Source of the DNA: Artocarpus heterophyllus
Taxonomy: Eukaryota; Streptophyta; Magnoliopsida; Rosales; Moraceae
NCBI GenBank assembly: GCA_025403435.1
Contig: CM046343.1
Location: 24,831,126-24,895,125 of the forward strand
Direction of reading: 5' to 3'
Length of the DNA stretch: 64,000 nucleotides
Shown here: positions 24,310 to 36,020 of the stretch, in pieces
Layout: each line of letters begins with the position of its first letter
Position numbering within the stretch: the first letter of the stretch is position 1
Made by a program: the position numbers and the translations under genes
The notes under the pieces: model-generated
Databases searched by the model: none
What the model was told of the DNA's origin: nothing
Seen by the model: only the letters and a program-made list of their open reading frames with translations

Positions 24310-27300
24310 TGTAAAATCTCCATTTCAAATGTGTAATGTTTATAATTATATGAAAATAGAAGTAATACCGACGAGTATTATTGTGGAACGTTTGAGCCGA
24401 ACAAAACGAAAAAAAAAAAAAAACAAAAAAAAAAAGGATACAATAGCAACGGATTTAGCTTATATGTTTTTTTTTTTTTACTTGTTTTGTGTCACTCAAT
24501 AAAATCATGTTGTATCAAGTAAAATATTTTAACTGACATAATTTATAATATAATATTTTAACTGACATAACAGTTTAATTAACGTGATATAATATTATTG
24601 GAGGGACATAAAAGAGACAATAATAAGGGGACATAAGAGTCGGTTCCAAGTATGAACTTTTTTTTTATTCCCTTATCGGTGGGAATTGTTGTTTTAACAT
24701 TTAAATTAACTTTTTTTTCACAATTTAATATATATGAGTTGAAACAATAATGTATAGTGTGTAGTGTATTGTTAATTTTTTTTTATGGATACTTATTGAT
24801 CAGACAGTTAAAAAATTAATCCAACAACTAAAATAGCAATTCCTACCCCGGAAAAAAAAAAGCTCGAAACCGGGAAAGAAAATGTTACCAGTATTCAATG
24901 TCCATAATGGACAATAAATATGAAATTTGCAATTAAGAAATTCAATTCCTTATAATTTGTAAGGGCTTTATTTTCTTCCTTTTTTTTTTTTAAAGAGAGA
25001 AAAATATACTTGATAGCAATAAATGGCAATATAACACCAATGCACACTCGGACGGCCCCCTGCTAAAAGAAACACAACACCAACAAATAAAATTCTACCG
25101 ATCTCCACAAATAAACGCACAGCGGGGATGCTAAATATTTAACACAAAACTATCCAATAAATCCCTACAATTGATGGAAATGCCCAAACTATTGTCGAGG
25201 ATCCCATACCTCTAAAGCCATATTAAAAACGATCAAGAAGCCCATCAAATAGAGTTTAAGAAAACGCAACTAAATACTACAAGCAACACAAACACACAAA
25301 CAAATCAAGTAAAAACCATTGTTATTGCATACACCTACCAAACTAAACATAAAAAGGAAAAAGAAGTTCTAATGAAGAGACAACCGTAAATGCTTAGAAT
25401 CACATTATGATACGGTTGATACACTGCCCAAACATTGCCCCACTGCTATCTCGGTCTCATCGCTACAAGCTCGTGCATGAAAATACAAGGTTGAAAGCCG
25501 GACAATGCATCAAGATTGAATATACCAAAGCTGACCAGAATGCTCATTCTCTTTCTCTCTTCTATCTTGAGTCGACATTTCACTTTACTATTTGTGAGGG
25601 CTTCAATTGAGTAAATAATATTGTTCATGAAAATAAAGGTACTTGTGGAAGCAATTCCTCCTTAGTTGCTTATTCGAAACAACTATCAAAAAAGTAGGCT
25701 TTTTTGATAGTCACTTTTTTGTCCGTTTAACAAAGATGATTACTAAAACTATTAGGAAAGTCGTTTTTGGTGGTGTGGAGATTAACACCAAATGGGACCC
25801 AAGTGTTGTAGAATAGACCTAAGATTTTCCGAAAGATTGTGCCGCAGAATGTCTAAATTAATTCTACAAGAAGATGTTTATGAGAAAATTAATTGGAAAA
25901 GAAAGAAAAAATAATTCGGAGTTTTGTGAAGGTGGCACGGTATGCGCTAGCTGGACATACTAAAGAAATATACTACTTTGTCTCTTTTATTATTTATTTT
26001 ATTTTATTTTTCTTAAGAAAAGTCACTTTTTACACGGCTATCTAAAAGGTCTTAGGTTCTATTTAAAATGGATTAAAACAAGCTATTTTTGTTTTATTTA
26101 ACGAAAACTATTTTTAGACGTATTTAGATGGATATGCTGATTGAGCTTTTGGTTTTTATGAATATTTTTTGCACAAACTACCTCCTTAATACTTATAAAA
26201 AACTTCTTGTATACATATTAATTAACCTCGTATTTGTAAATAACAAATTATAGATTCCATCAATATATATCCATGTATTACCTACTCTTATAACAAAAAG
26301 TCCTATTAATTTATTTAACCGGACATGTTTAAAAGCTCTTTTTAATGTACTATCTAAATATTAATTAAAAAGCTTTAACTTATTTTTTTTTTCTCCATTG
26401 CTTAAAAGTATTTCACAAGTGAATCCCAAACGAGCCTTAATTAAAGAATCCATGCATATTTCAACCAAAGAAAAAATTACAACGACTACATGCATATTAA
26501 TTAAATAGTGGCATTTTATATTCTGCCTGAATTTCTCACTAAGTCATCCTTTAAATTTTAGTAAATTATTTATGAATTTGACAAAGTGTTTTGAGTTTTT
26601 GAATCTATAAAAATTGATACAGTTTAGAATATTCTCGTACATAGGACTTGAGCTTGTTTAAAGGAATAGACTGAAATTTTAAATAATAATTGGAGCACAT
26701 TATGTAGTATTTCTTTTTCAAAAATATGAGATCATTCATTGATTTGCTGCACTTTTCCGATATTTTATTAAATCTATATTGATTTTTGTGCAATTAAAAA
26801 ATTAGAGAGCAACTTGCTAACTTAGGAAGTAAAAACGCCAAAAAGTCTAATTAGCAGCACATAATGCAATATCACATATATACTTTGACTAAGCTAAGTA
26901 TACATACGTAGAAATCGTTTATGGACCTTTCAAAAGCAACATCTTTCTTTTTTAACATAAAAAGCGACATCTTCCTAACATAACATTAGAGGCGATCAGA
27001 AGTATAAAATGACATTCATTTCATATCACTGATGTTGGAAAAATAACATCAATAAATTTAGTTATTTTAAACTATTGTTCTACCCTTTCAACATCTATGT
27101 ACCGTTAAACAAATATCACGTTACACTTCTCATCATTATGCGTTATATTTGAGAACAAAACCCTATCTATGCGCGTGTATGATTATGGCACTGAATGTAT
27201 ACTTGGAAGAACATTCGTCTAAACGTAAGACAGAAAATAAATCTATTACTTGATTTATTCTTAAAATGATTATTTTTGGCTTTTAACAATTAAAAGCTTT

Positions 27301-28300
27301 TCTTAATAGTGTCTCAATAATTTATCAAAAGAGTTTAATTCCCTCTTAGAAAGAGTAGAATAACATTCTTAAGAACAACTCTAATAAAACGTAAAATTTA
27401 TATGCCAGTGTGAAAATTGCACATACTATATTAATGTCAAATGGTATAACATGTGTTATATTTGGTGAAAAATTTAGCTTCGAGCATAGAATAGGTCAAA
27501 TTTTGTAATTTGGTGCTTTTTCAATTAATAGCCACCACATTGTTATTTTCAAATTGCACTAAAATTAAGAATTTTCTGTTTACAAGCTCAAAATGTAAAA
27601 TTTATAATAAAAAGTATATGTGTAACTTAAAAAAATATTTATTAGAGGAAAAGAATAAATATCAAATATGTTATTTTTATAACTTTTAGTATCAAATATA
27701 GCATTGAAAATTAGAATTTGCATTGAATTTGGCGCCCACAAACCACTTAAAAATGCCCAAACTACCTAAAAATTGTGTAGTCATGGGTTGGACTTTTCAC
27801 AAATTGTCATTAAAAAAAAACCGTTCAAATTGTTAATAACTGCCAAAACTGCACGCCATATATACCAGTATTTGGAGGCCAAGAAATGGGAAGCTTTGTT
27901 CCTAATTACGGGGATAAAATCACTAAAGCCTTAAAAAAAAAATAGAAAGCAAAACAAGAAATGTTTCGAAGATTTTAGAGAGCAGAAGAGACATTATTGG
28001 CAGTATTGGATTGCAGTATAACATTAGAAAGCCCCATGGAAAGAGGAAAAAGAAGTCCTTCGTGAACAACGAAGCTTCAACTGCTTGTTTGGCAGTGAAA
28101 CACCAATTTAAGCCATCAAAAGGTCACGAATAATGCACCCAACACCAGGTCTGGAGCCAGAAAAATAAGTGAGAGGAGACGAACATATAATTTTCTATTT
28201 TGAGGAAGACAAATACAGATTTTAACACTTTACACATTTAAAATTAAAAGAAAAATAAAAAAATCAAATAGGCCACTGTCTATAATTGATCATGTGTAGC
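24310..28300. other. Gene-free AT-rich intergenic DNA
   Basis: No gene was recognised. A 67-codon frame at 25407 lies in a slightly GC-richer patch but matches nothing I know. Near 26050-26440 a unit ending CCAAACGAGCCTTAA looks like another transposon end. Confidence 0.5.
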
Positions 28301-28303
28301 TCC

Positions 28304-28952
28304 TGTTGGGGGACTTTCCACCAACCTAATAATATGGCGACATGTGTCATCTTCGATGACCGGCATCGATCTCAGATAGTCATGACAAATGAATAATAGC
28401 ATAGTCGAGGAATTAAACGACTAATGTAACTAAAGCCAGAGTACTCCAACGACTCGAGTAAGAAGACCGACATGCATATTTATATATTAAATGGTATATC
28501 AAGATGTTGACTTAATCAGATTAGATCAAGTATCTAAAAATGACTTCAGGGCAACCACTTTGAGAAATGCACATGTCCACATGTAAGGGAAACCTTTGAT
28601 TATAAGGCGTGTTCCATTACTTGTACGACGAGAAGAAGCACACAACTATATATGACTCCCGAAGAAAATGACAAGACAAAAGGATAACGAATATTCTCAT
28701 TGGTCCCTTACTCAAACGAAAAAATTAGAGGAAACCTTAAGCCTAAAAAGGAATGTGACATGTCTAAATCTGATAATTGTCCCGACAATCATCAAATTAA
28801 GAAAAGTTAAGTATAAATAGGACATGAAACCTAAAACAATGGATCGTTCTCTCTTTCGAATTCTACTCTCTTTCTACATTTTCTTCTTTTTCATGTTCTC
28901 AAAATACCTCCACCTTTATTTGCCTGACTTGAGTGTCAGGATATCTTTTGCA
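28304..28952 (+). repeat. Probable old Ty3/gypsy LTR
   Basis: It starts TGTTGGGGGACTTTCCACC and ends TATCTTTTGCA. A TATA box (TATAAAT, 28812-28818) sits in the last third, as in plant LTRs. The following sequence, GGCCAACCCCCGGCGCCCAC, is of the kind found after the 5' LTR in Tat-type gypsy elements. No target duplication or partner LTR is visible in the window. Confidence 0.45.
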
Positions 28953-29049
28953 GGCCAACCCCCGGCGCCCACCAAGGAGGAGCAGCAAAGATCACGATGG
29001 AGAACAGCAGAGCACATAAAAGAAGGTTGATGTTTAGAAATCCATTCCA

Positions 29050-29195
29050 ACAGTTCCATCCCTGCCCAACATCAAACAAGCTACCGCTGTCAAGAATTTT
29101 CTAGGAAGCAATAGCATTATATTTCTTCAAATAACCGATTATAGACTTGAGATAATTGTTAGCAAGTCTCAGGAAAGACCTCAAATTAGTCATCT
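29050..29195 (-). pseudogene. Scrap of Ty3/gypsy pol (RT-RNase H junction)
   Basis: The minus strand encodes LRSFLRLANNYLKSIIGYL followed by KKYNAIAS and a stop. This aligns with the gypsy connection motif seen intact at about 52640 ([18 protein letters not shown]). It is antisense to the neighbouring LTR at 28304-28952, so it comes from a different insertion or a rearrangement. Confidence 0.5.
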
Positions 29196-30857
29196 TATAA
29201 TAGAGGCGAATCAAAAATTGCTTTCACCTTCTTTCAGTGCATGTCGATTTTGTCCTTTTAGTTTAGAGAACACTTACCTCAAATGACATACATCATCGGT
29301 TAACGCAAATTGTGGAACTTAATTATTGCCATAACTATTATCGGGCTTACGTAGAGGAATCATGTTTATTGATTTGTAAATTGTTTGAAGGTTTAGTTCT
29401 TAAAGGATAATTAATTTAGGATTTCACACTTGTAAATTTAGTTGGCCTCGTTTTCTTATATATAAAAGGTTGTATTAAAAAGCTTAAAAAATACATAAAA
29501 GAATTGTGAGATGTATATCTTTTGTAAACATCCTCTTTATCGTAGTAATTATTTTGTAATGTAATTAGGGACCTAATTCTTAACATTTTAGTATCTGCTC
29601 AAGGTAAAACATTACCCGCAACAAATCGATGTTGAATCTTATACAACAAATTATTTAGCACATAGTATGTTGCATTTGGTGCAAGAAGGTACTATAACTA
29701 GAAAACTTCGGGAAATCAAGGTATCTCTACATAGTATATGAGTCTTTTGGGAAGTTAGTAACCCATATCCTCTACCCACTTATTGAAACCAACTCAAATT
29801 CAAGACTTCACCAAAAAGTTTTCTTTGCATTTACTCTAAACGCTTGGGCTGTTTGAGAAGAAATAATGGGAAGAAGAGACAAAGTAGATGGGGCTCTGGC
29901 CTTTTGAGGCCGACAAACACCAACACCTCTCAATGTTCATCCTTTTAATGATATATGAAATTTGATTTTTGCCCCTTCAGATCCAAACAAACATAGTATA
30001 TCATGGTTTACAGAACATATATATCGGTAAGAGACTCTTGATTTTTGTTAATATTGAACCGACACCCCGCTAATTGAACATTTTAAAACCGACACATCTT
30101 TAACGTTTTTGGTAGTAAGCTTTTAAAAAGGCAAATAAATATTAAATAAGTAATGAATGACAGCATCAAAATGAGCATAAAATGACTGTAGAATCTCTAA
30201 AACATTAATTTTCAGCAGCACCGAGAGTCATTCTGGAAGAAGGAAATAGCCTGGTTTAGAGGGCGAATAAAAATTGAGGACATTAGGAGAAAAGTAACCC
30301 TTTAATTTTGAAAAATTATTTCAATGTCATCCCACTCGTATTATGCGAATCAAAAAAAAAAAAAAAGGCTGAAACAACTTTTTTGAAAAGTAGTTTATAG
30401 GATTTAAAACATATAAATCAATAACCAATTTAAAAATATATCTTGAATTTTATGTTTTTAAATGTTAAACTAATTTTCAAAATTTTTCCTCAAGAAAAAA
30501 TAAATTTTAAAAAAATCCAGTCTAATTAAGAGTATCTTTTTGTTTTCCCCCTTTTCTCATCCACAAAATATGCAAGGAATGAAATTAAAACAAGTCTTTC
30601 AGATTCAAAAGATAGCTTTATAGCTTTTAAAAGAAAAAAATAAATTGAGAGATAATTAAAACTATGAGGTATAATTATATAACTAACCTTTTGAGCAATC
30701 CTGCTATTTTTTATTGTTTTTATTTTCATTTTTATATCTTATCTTTTGAGGTTTCAAAAATCGTACCTTATATTTTGAATTGTATAATATTTATACTTTT
30801 AGACTTTTAATTTATACACAATTCTTACCCCTTTTTTTTATGCAAGGGTTAATTTCT

Positions 30858-30983
30858 TAGGCATTTGGAAATATTGGTTTAAAATTTTAGACTTTATAGT
30901 GTAACTCACTTTTGCTTTACACTATAAAAGCGTTACATTGTTTATAGTTTGCACCAATGATTTGAACCAATGTCCTCAAACAT
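30858..30983. mobile_element. Tourist-like MITE, degenerate copy
   Basis: The ends TAGGCATTTGGAAA and GTCCTCAAACA enclose TAGTGTAACTCACTTTTGCT and ACTATAAAAGCGTTACATTG cores. Confidence 0.35.
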
Positions 30984-31208
30984 ATTTTTTAACAATGAAA
31001 AATACCTAAAAGCCCTTAAAGAGAAAGAATAAAAGGAAGAAAAAAAATAAAGAAATAAAAATAAAGGAAATCTGGGTCTCTTTATAGTCAAAATCATCCT
31101 TTAACTAAAAAAGGTAAATATTTAAGATGATTTTAAAATAATATAAGATATAAATTTTATACGGTACAGAGTATAATGTATAATGTTTTGCTAATTGTGA
31201 AATAGTTA

Positions 31209-31359
31209 GGGGTGGTTCACACCACAAATTCAGTTATGAACAATATAAAGCTCTCACATGCTACAGTAAAAATGAAAAAAAATTATTACAGTATAAAGCT
31301 CTCATATGCTACAGTAAAAACTGTTTCCACTAATAGTTCCCACCATTATTCAAACACCC
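31209..31359. mobile_element. Tourist-like MITE
   Basis: Ends are GGGGTGGTTCACACC and TTATTCAAACACCC, flanked by TTA and TAA trinucleotides. Two cores, ATAAAGCTCTCACATGCTAC and ATAAAGCTCTCATATGCTAC, lie inside about 60 bases apart. Confidence 0.6.
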
Positions 31360-31605
31360 TAAAAGTATGAAAATTAAAAAAAAAAAATTCCAATTTTTTT
31401 ACACATTCTTAATGCCGCACATCTTTATATCCTTTCCTATCTCTTTTCTCTTGACAAAACTAACAGCAGAATTTTTGGACCATACAAAATAAGACACTAG
31501 TTTGTCAATCAAAATATTTATAGTCCATACTTTTAAGAATGTATGTGTATAGAATCTATACATGTTAATAATTGACCAAAAGGTAGTTTTGGTCGAAACA
31601 TGCAT

Positions 31606-31700
31606 TTTGGTCCCTTTTTTTCTCTCTCTTTTTAATATTATATATATATATCCCTTTTTTTCTCTCTCTCTTTTTAATATTATATATATATATATATTAT
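31606..31700. repeat. Tandem duplication of a T/CT/TA-rich unit
   Basis: A unit of about 42 bases (CCCTTTTTTTCTCTCTCT..., then TTTTTAATATTATATATAT) is repeated once with small length differences in the CT and TA runs. Confidence 0.8.
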
Positions 31701-32479
31701 TTTTGCCCTCTTTTTTAGTATTCTTTTTTGCTTTTAAGTTTTTTTTTTTCCATTTTTCTTCCCTAATTGTTACATCTTTTTTATTTTGCCTTTCTTTTTA
31801 ACACTTATAATCTATCGCATATATGTTAAAAGAACCATAAGTCTCTTCTGACTGCAACCAAAATGCACGTTTTGGTTGAAATATGCGTTTTGATTTCTCT
31901 CCCTCTTTTTTTTTCCTGCTTTAAAACTTTTTTCTTTTCTTCCTTATATACATTTTCTTTTTTCATTTTGCCCTCTTTTTTAGCATTTATTTTCTTTTTT
32001 TGCTTCCCAACTCTTTTTTCTTTGTTTTTCTTCCCCAAATATTCTATCTTTTTTTCATTCTTGCCCTTTTTTTCAACATTTTTCTCAAAATTTTATATTT
32101 TAAATGTATTTCATTGAAGTACTTTCTTTCATCTGATTTGTCTCTGTTAAAATCATTATCTTCAAATATGTCTCGTTTAAATATTTATCTCGCAATTCTC
32201 TAAGATATTTTTAATGTCAAATATGGTTTTTGATAACTTAACTTTTTTTATTTACCTAATTGTTAACTGACATAACTTTCTCTCAAATATTCAATAGGTA
32301 GAAAAACTAATAGTTTGCTTTAGTTATATTGTTTGAATAAAAAATTCAACAAATTGGGTACACATGTGCATGCGCACGTGCCTTTGAACTAGTATTAAAA
32401 TAAACTCTATATTAGCCTCTACACGCAATTTAATTTAGTTAATGGACTTGGTTTTCTCAATCCTATGTTCCTTTTTTTT

Positions 32480-32560
32480 CCTTTTTTGAACTTGGTGGAG
32501 ATTTGAACTCTTTATCATTACGTAGAGTCGAGTGTGGTTTTACTGCTAGGCTATGACTTT
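32480..32560 (-). repeat. tRNA-like (SINE-like) fragment
   Basis: On the minus strand ATAGCCTAGCAGTA resembles a Pol III A box, and GAGTTCAAATC about 40 bases later resembles a B box. It is followed by A-rich sequence. It may be a tRNA-derived SINE head; sequence identity to a specific tRNA is not visible. Confidence 0.3.
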
Positions 32561-32599
32561 GTTTGGTCTCACCATATGTTCTCTTTATGTATATATAGG

Positions 32600-32757
32600 A
32601 TGCATGGGAAGTGTGGTTAGTACTGACGTTGAAACAAATTTTGATTACAAACACTATAGCATGTAAGAAGTATACACTGTAATTGCTTTCTACTTTAGCA
32701 TGTTAAAGCTTTTCACTGTTTGTTGGTTAGAACCAATTGTTCTAACCAACAGTGAAA
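32600..32757. mobile_element. Tourist-like MITE ending in a palindrome
   Basis: The core motifs AGCATGTAAGAAGTATACAC and AGCATGTTAAAGCTTTTCAC occur in family order. Its right part forms an inverted repeat at 32711-32757: GTTGGTTAGAAC, a 5-base loop and GTTCTAACCAAC, extended outwards by TTTCACTG/CAGTGAAA with a 4-base bulge. Confidence 0.45.
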
Positions 32758-32880
32758 CACCCATATAGTATGTATCCCAAAAAAAAATGTGTATTTCCTT
32801 TTGGCTGTTTAAATCCAAACAAAGTCATTTCAATAGTATTTAATAAACAACTCTTGTTCCACACATGGGGATTCAAATAA

Positions 32881-33035
32881 GGGTGTTTGACATGGTGGTG
32901 GGAACTATTAGTTAAAACTATTTTTATTATAGCATGTGAGAGCTTATACTGTAGCAATTTTTTTCTTTTTATTATAAAAATTTTACACTGTTTATAACTA
33001 AAATAGTGGTTAAAACTACTCTTACCAAACAGCCT
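32881..33035. mobile_element. Tourist-like MITE, well-preserved ends
   Basis: The left end is GGGTGTTTGACATGG and the right end is TACCAAACAGCCT, which are near-perfect inverted repeats of Tourist type. TAA on both sides (32878-32880 and 33036-33038) fits the 3-bp PIF/Harbinger duplication. The interior has AGCATGTGAGAGCTTATACT. Confidence 0.65.
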
Positions 33036-33607
33036 TAAATCTCTTAAATAAATTATGCCCTTTTCCTTGCAAAATAGCATGTTCACAAGCTGAAAGTGAA
33101 AGATGGAGGGATAATATAGTTTCAAGTCCTTTGACCTTGTTTAGTTTCCACTTCCATATTCATGTGGTCAACAATTCAAGTAAAAAAAAATTATTTTTCC
33201 ACCCCACCCTTTGGAAAATCACCGGATAAAAACTTTCCAATAATTCCAAATTGGCTTGCTTTAGAAAACTAAAAAGTATAAATAAATGAATAAATAAATA
33301 AATTTGCATAGCCACCCCTTTCTCCTGGGTCCATCCTCCACCTATTGGCCTATGACAAGTCCCATTCGAGGTGCCGATATGTGTTCTCACATAAAATACT
33401 AAAATCCTCGGGCTTACACGTGTGAACAACGAATTACCCCACTATGACCGCCAATGGCATTTTCGCAATTAAGTCCTGGAATCAGTGTTGTTCTTGGAAA
33501 TACAGCTCTCTCGACAGCTCAAATCTGCGGCATTCCATCCACCAAGGTTTACCAATCCACGATGAAGAAGCCAAAAACTCCTCCAAAAAACCAGAAGGAA
33601 AAAATCC

Positions 33608-33654
33608 TTAACCATGGTTAAAACTTAACCCTGAATCGAATTAACCATGGTTAA
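33608..33654 (+). promoter_or_regulatory. Pair of 14-bp palindromes upstream of the 33798 gene
   Basis: TTAACCATGGTTAA occurs exactly at 33608-33621 and again at 33641-33654. The starts are 33 bases apart, about three helical turns. Each palindrome contains GGTTAA on both strands, the core of GT-element sites bound by trihelix factors. The pair ends 27 bases before the TATA box. A role as a dimeric activator or repressor site is inference. Confidence 0.5.
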
Positions 33655-33679
33655 CGTGTCTCCCCCAATCAAACCCGTC

Positions 33680-33687
33680 TTATATTA
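33680..33687 (+). promoter_or_regulatory. TATA box of the 33798 gene
   Basis: TTATATTA lies about 115 bases before the ATG, which would give a purine-rich leader of roughly 80-90 bases. Confidence 0.45.
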
Positions 33688-33797
33688 ATGAAATCGGAAC
33701 TTAGCCAAAAGAGAAGCCAAACAGAAAATTAGGAAAAAACTAAAAGAAATCGCGAGAAAGTGAAGGAAAATCGGAGTGAGAGAATTTTCTCGAGAAA

Positions 33798-34427
33798 ATG
33801 GCGTTCTACGTGGACGAAGAGGACGTCTGGAAATGTGCGAAGCATCCATCGAAGCGCCGAAGGAGTGGAATCTGCCCGGTCTGCCTCCGCGAGCGCCTCG
33901 GCAGCCTCTGCCCCGACTGCGCCAACGTCCGGCCGTGTGGATGCTGCGCGACGACGTCGTCCTCGTCCGGCGACAGCGTCGGATCCTTCGGGAGGCTGTC
34001 GAGACTCATCGAGGGAGAGCCGTCCCTCCGGCGCTCGAGGTCGGTGGCGATCCCGTTCCTCCGGTCGAGGTCGAGGTTCGTCGGCGGAGATAAGGACGCC
34101 GAGATCGGTGATCGGAGCGAGCCGCCGTCGGCAGGGAAATCGTCGGCGTTTTGGTCCGTCTTCAGGTTTTCAAAGAGCAAGCGGGGCGAGAATCGAGGAG
34201 GTCAGGATGAAAACGACGCTGTTGATATGAGGCGGACGATGATGATGAGGTCGAGGTCCGTTGCGGTTCCGATGGCGTCAGCGGCGGCGGCGTCGGATTC
34301 CGTCGCCGGAGGTGTTAAGCCGTCGTCCAAGGGGCGGAGTTGGTACTTCCCGAGCCCTATTAAGGTTTTCCGGCAATCCAAAATCTCAAGGATTGTTCAT
34401 GAACGCTCGCCGTTGTACAGAGGTTAA
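33798..34427 (+). CDS. Uncharacterised plant protein with Cys/His-rich N-terminus
   Basis: This is an intact intronless 209-codon frame, much GC-richer than its surroundings. Residues 13-50 form a Cys/His cluster: C13-x2-H16, C26-x2-C29, C38-x2-C41, then C47, C49 and C50. It is preceded by the acidic start MAFYVDEEDVWK and looks like a small zinc-binding module; the text HPSKRRRSGICPVCLRERL recalls the N-terminal motif of OCTOPUS/DUF740-like plant proteins, though those are far longer. A Ser-rich linker follows. The motif RSRSVAxP occurs twice (79-86 and 151-158), and the basic tail carries WYFPSPIKVFRQSK. There is no signal peptide or membrane segment. The start is chosen because it is the first ATG after a TATA box and opens the conserved motif. 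Overlapping frames in the same DNA are shadows caused by high GC. The function is unknown; a membrane-associated or scaffold role is speculation. Confidence 0.88.
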   Translation: MAFYVDEEDVWKCAKHPSKRRRSGICPVCLRERLGSLCPDCANVRPCGCCATTSSSSGDSVGSFGRLSRLIEGEPSLRRSRSVAIPFLRSRSRFVGGDKDAEIGDRSEPPSAGKSSAFWSVFRFSKSKRGENRGGQDENDAVDMRRTMMMRSRSVAVPMASAAAASDSVAGGVKPSSKGRSWYFPSPIKVFRQSKISRIVHERSPLYRG

Positions 34428-34429
34428 TA

Positions 34430-35780
34430 ATTTTGTAGACAAATTATCATCAATATCTATAAAATTTTCTTATGATTAATTAGCAGACCAAAAAAAAGCC
34501 GACAATTTTTCTACCTTTTTTTTTTTTTTTTACTTCAAGGAAATTCTATCTATCATACATGTTGAAATATAATGGAAATGTTAAGTTAAAAAAAGAAGTA
34601 AATGTAATAATTAGGAGTACAACAGTGAAATGTTATATTATGACACTTGATTTGAACTAATTTTTTTTTGCCTTAAGTTAATTTTGTTACACTGTGTTTT
34701 TTCTTAAACTTTCAAGTTATAGTGTTTTAGATTTAAATTTTTTAGTTCTTGCTTCTCAAAAGCTGTTTATATTAAATATGATGTTTAAAAAGTGGATTAA
34801 AATTGAGTTAAAATTAAAATAATTTTTTATTTATTTTATAGTATATTTTGGTTTATATTATAATATATGAGAGAGTTTACTTTGTTTAAATTAAAATTAA
34901 TGAGTTAAAATTATAATAGCCACTTCCTTTAAAAAAAAAAAAACTTTGTTAAAAAGAAATAATCAAATTGGTAGTTGTGGATTTGTAACAAAGAAAGTAT
35001 CAAGGTCAAGTTTGTGATGTCTGTTGAATTGAGTTTTTTATGTTTGAACTGGGAATATGCCAACTTTCATTACGTGGGTGGGAAGATTAAGCTGTTGAGA
35101 ATTATTAACTGCCTAGTAGTACCGTCAAATTGTGGCAATTATGGTCCACAAGGGCACGTGGAAATGTGTCAATATGCTTGTTTCAAAGTAATTATTGTAA
35201 CAAGTACCAGCTAACCATCACAAACTGTAAGAACCAAGGGAATGTAATGTACTTTTGTTCATTATACATTATGTACTTTTCCATACATGGATAATTATGC
35301 AGTCTGGTCTGGTTTGGTAATGAAATGTAGCTTTTTTGTTTGGGATAATGCTAGGAAAATTAAATTGATGCATCAATGTTCAGCACTTGAGAAACCTTGA
35401 GCGTTGCTTTTATCTTTGTGGCTTTTTTTTTTTTTTTTTCGTTGTTTATATCCACTAGTCATGTCACTTTTTGAATTTAATGCCTTTACAACATTATGGT
35501 CAGCAAAATCGGTCGATATTCCCATTAAAATTGGTTGATGCCTCATACCTGCTTTTTTTTCTTTAGTTTTTTCCTTGGCGTTGATTTTATTGTGAGGGCT
35601 TCTTTTTTGGTCCTGCCATCATTGCGCCATAAAGCAAAATTACTAGCACAAAAAAACACATAAAAGTGAAAGCTTGAAAGCTTAAGCTCCCTTTGGTATG
35701 ACAAATGATTGTAAACTAACTCGCTTTTATTTTCATAAATCTGCGGTTAAATGATGGTAATATTTCTTTATAACTTATCA
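34430..35780. other. 3' flank of the 33798 gene and intergenic DNA
   Basis: No further exon is visible. T tracts lie at about 34518-34531 and 35425-35440. A 79-codon frame at 34975 has no recognisable similarity. Confidence 0.45.
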
Positions 35781-35785
35781 TATAA

Positions 35786-35948
35786 GGTGTTTAACCACTG
35801 TAGTCTAGACCATTTTTTAGTTATAAACAGTGTAAACTTTTAAATGTTATAGTAACAATAAAATAAAAAAATCATTACAGTGTAAAGCTCTTATATGTTA
35901 CAGTAAAAACAGTTCTAACCAACGGCTCTAACCACCTGTCAAACACCC
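35786..35948. mobile_element. Tourist-like MITE with TAA duplication
   Basis: The left end GGTGTTTAACC and the right end TGTCAAACACCC are inverted repeats. TAA flanks both sides exactly (35783-35785 and 35949-35951). Inside are AGTGTAAACTTTTAAATGTT and AGTGTAAAGCTCTTATATGT. Confidence 0.7.
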
Positions 35949-35977
35949 TAATAGTAATAATAATGTGAAAGAAGGTT

Positions 35978-35978
<1 letters not shown>

Positions 35979-36017
<39 letters not shown>
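35979..36017. repeat. (TAA)n microsatellite
   Basis: About 13 uninterrupted TAA units directly downstream of the MITE. Confidence 0.95.

Positions 36018-36019
<2 letters not shown>

Positions 36020-36020
<1 letters not shown>

Larger units (their letters stand above)
29200..33600. other. Gene-free intergenic DNA with several MITEs
   Basis: No coding sequence was recognised. Listed separately are MITEs and a tandem duplication. Long T-rich stretches at 31600-32100 produce low-complexity Phe/Ser frames, which I reject as genes. Confidence 0.5.

Noticed and set aside
25407..25628. 67- and 60-codon frames in a GC-richer patch
   Set aside because: Considered as a lectin or copia pol fragment, but no motif could be matched; left unannotated.
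31562..32203. Several Phe/Ser- or Lys-rich frames on both strands
   Set aside because: Low-complexity T-rich DNA with tandem duplication; no protein features.
33760..34230. Overlapping long frames inside the 33798 gene on both strands
   Set aside because: High GC opens alternative frames; only the 209-codon frame has conserved Cys/His spacing and a proper start context.
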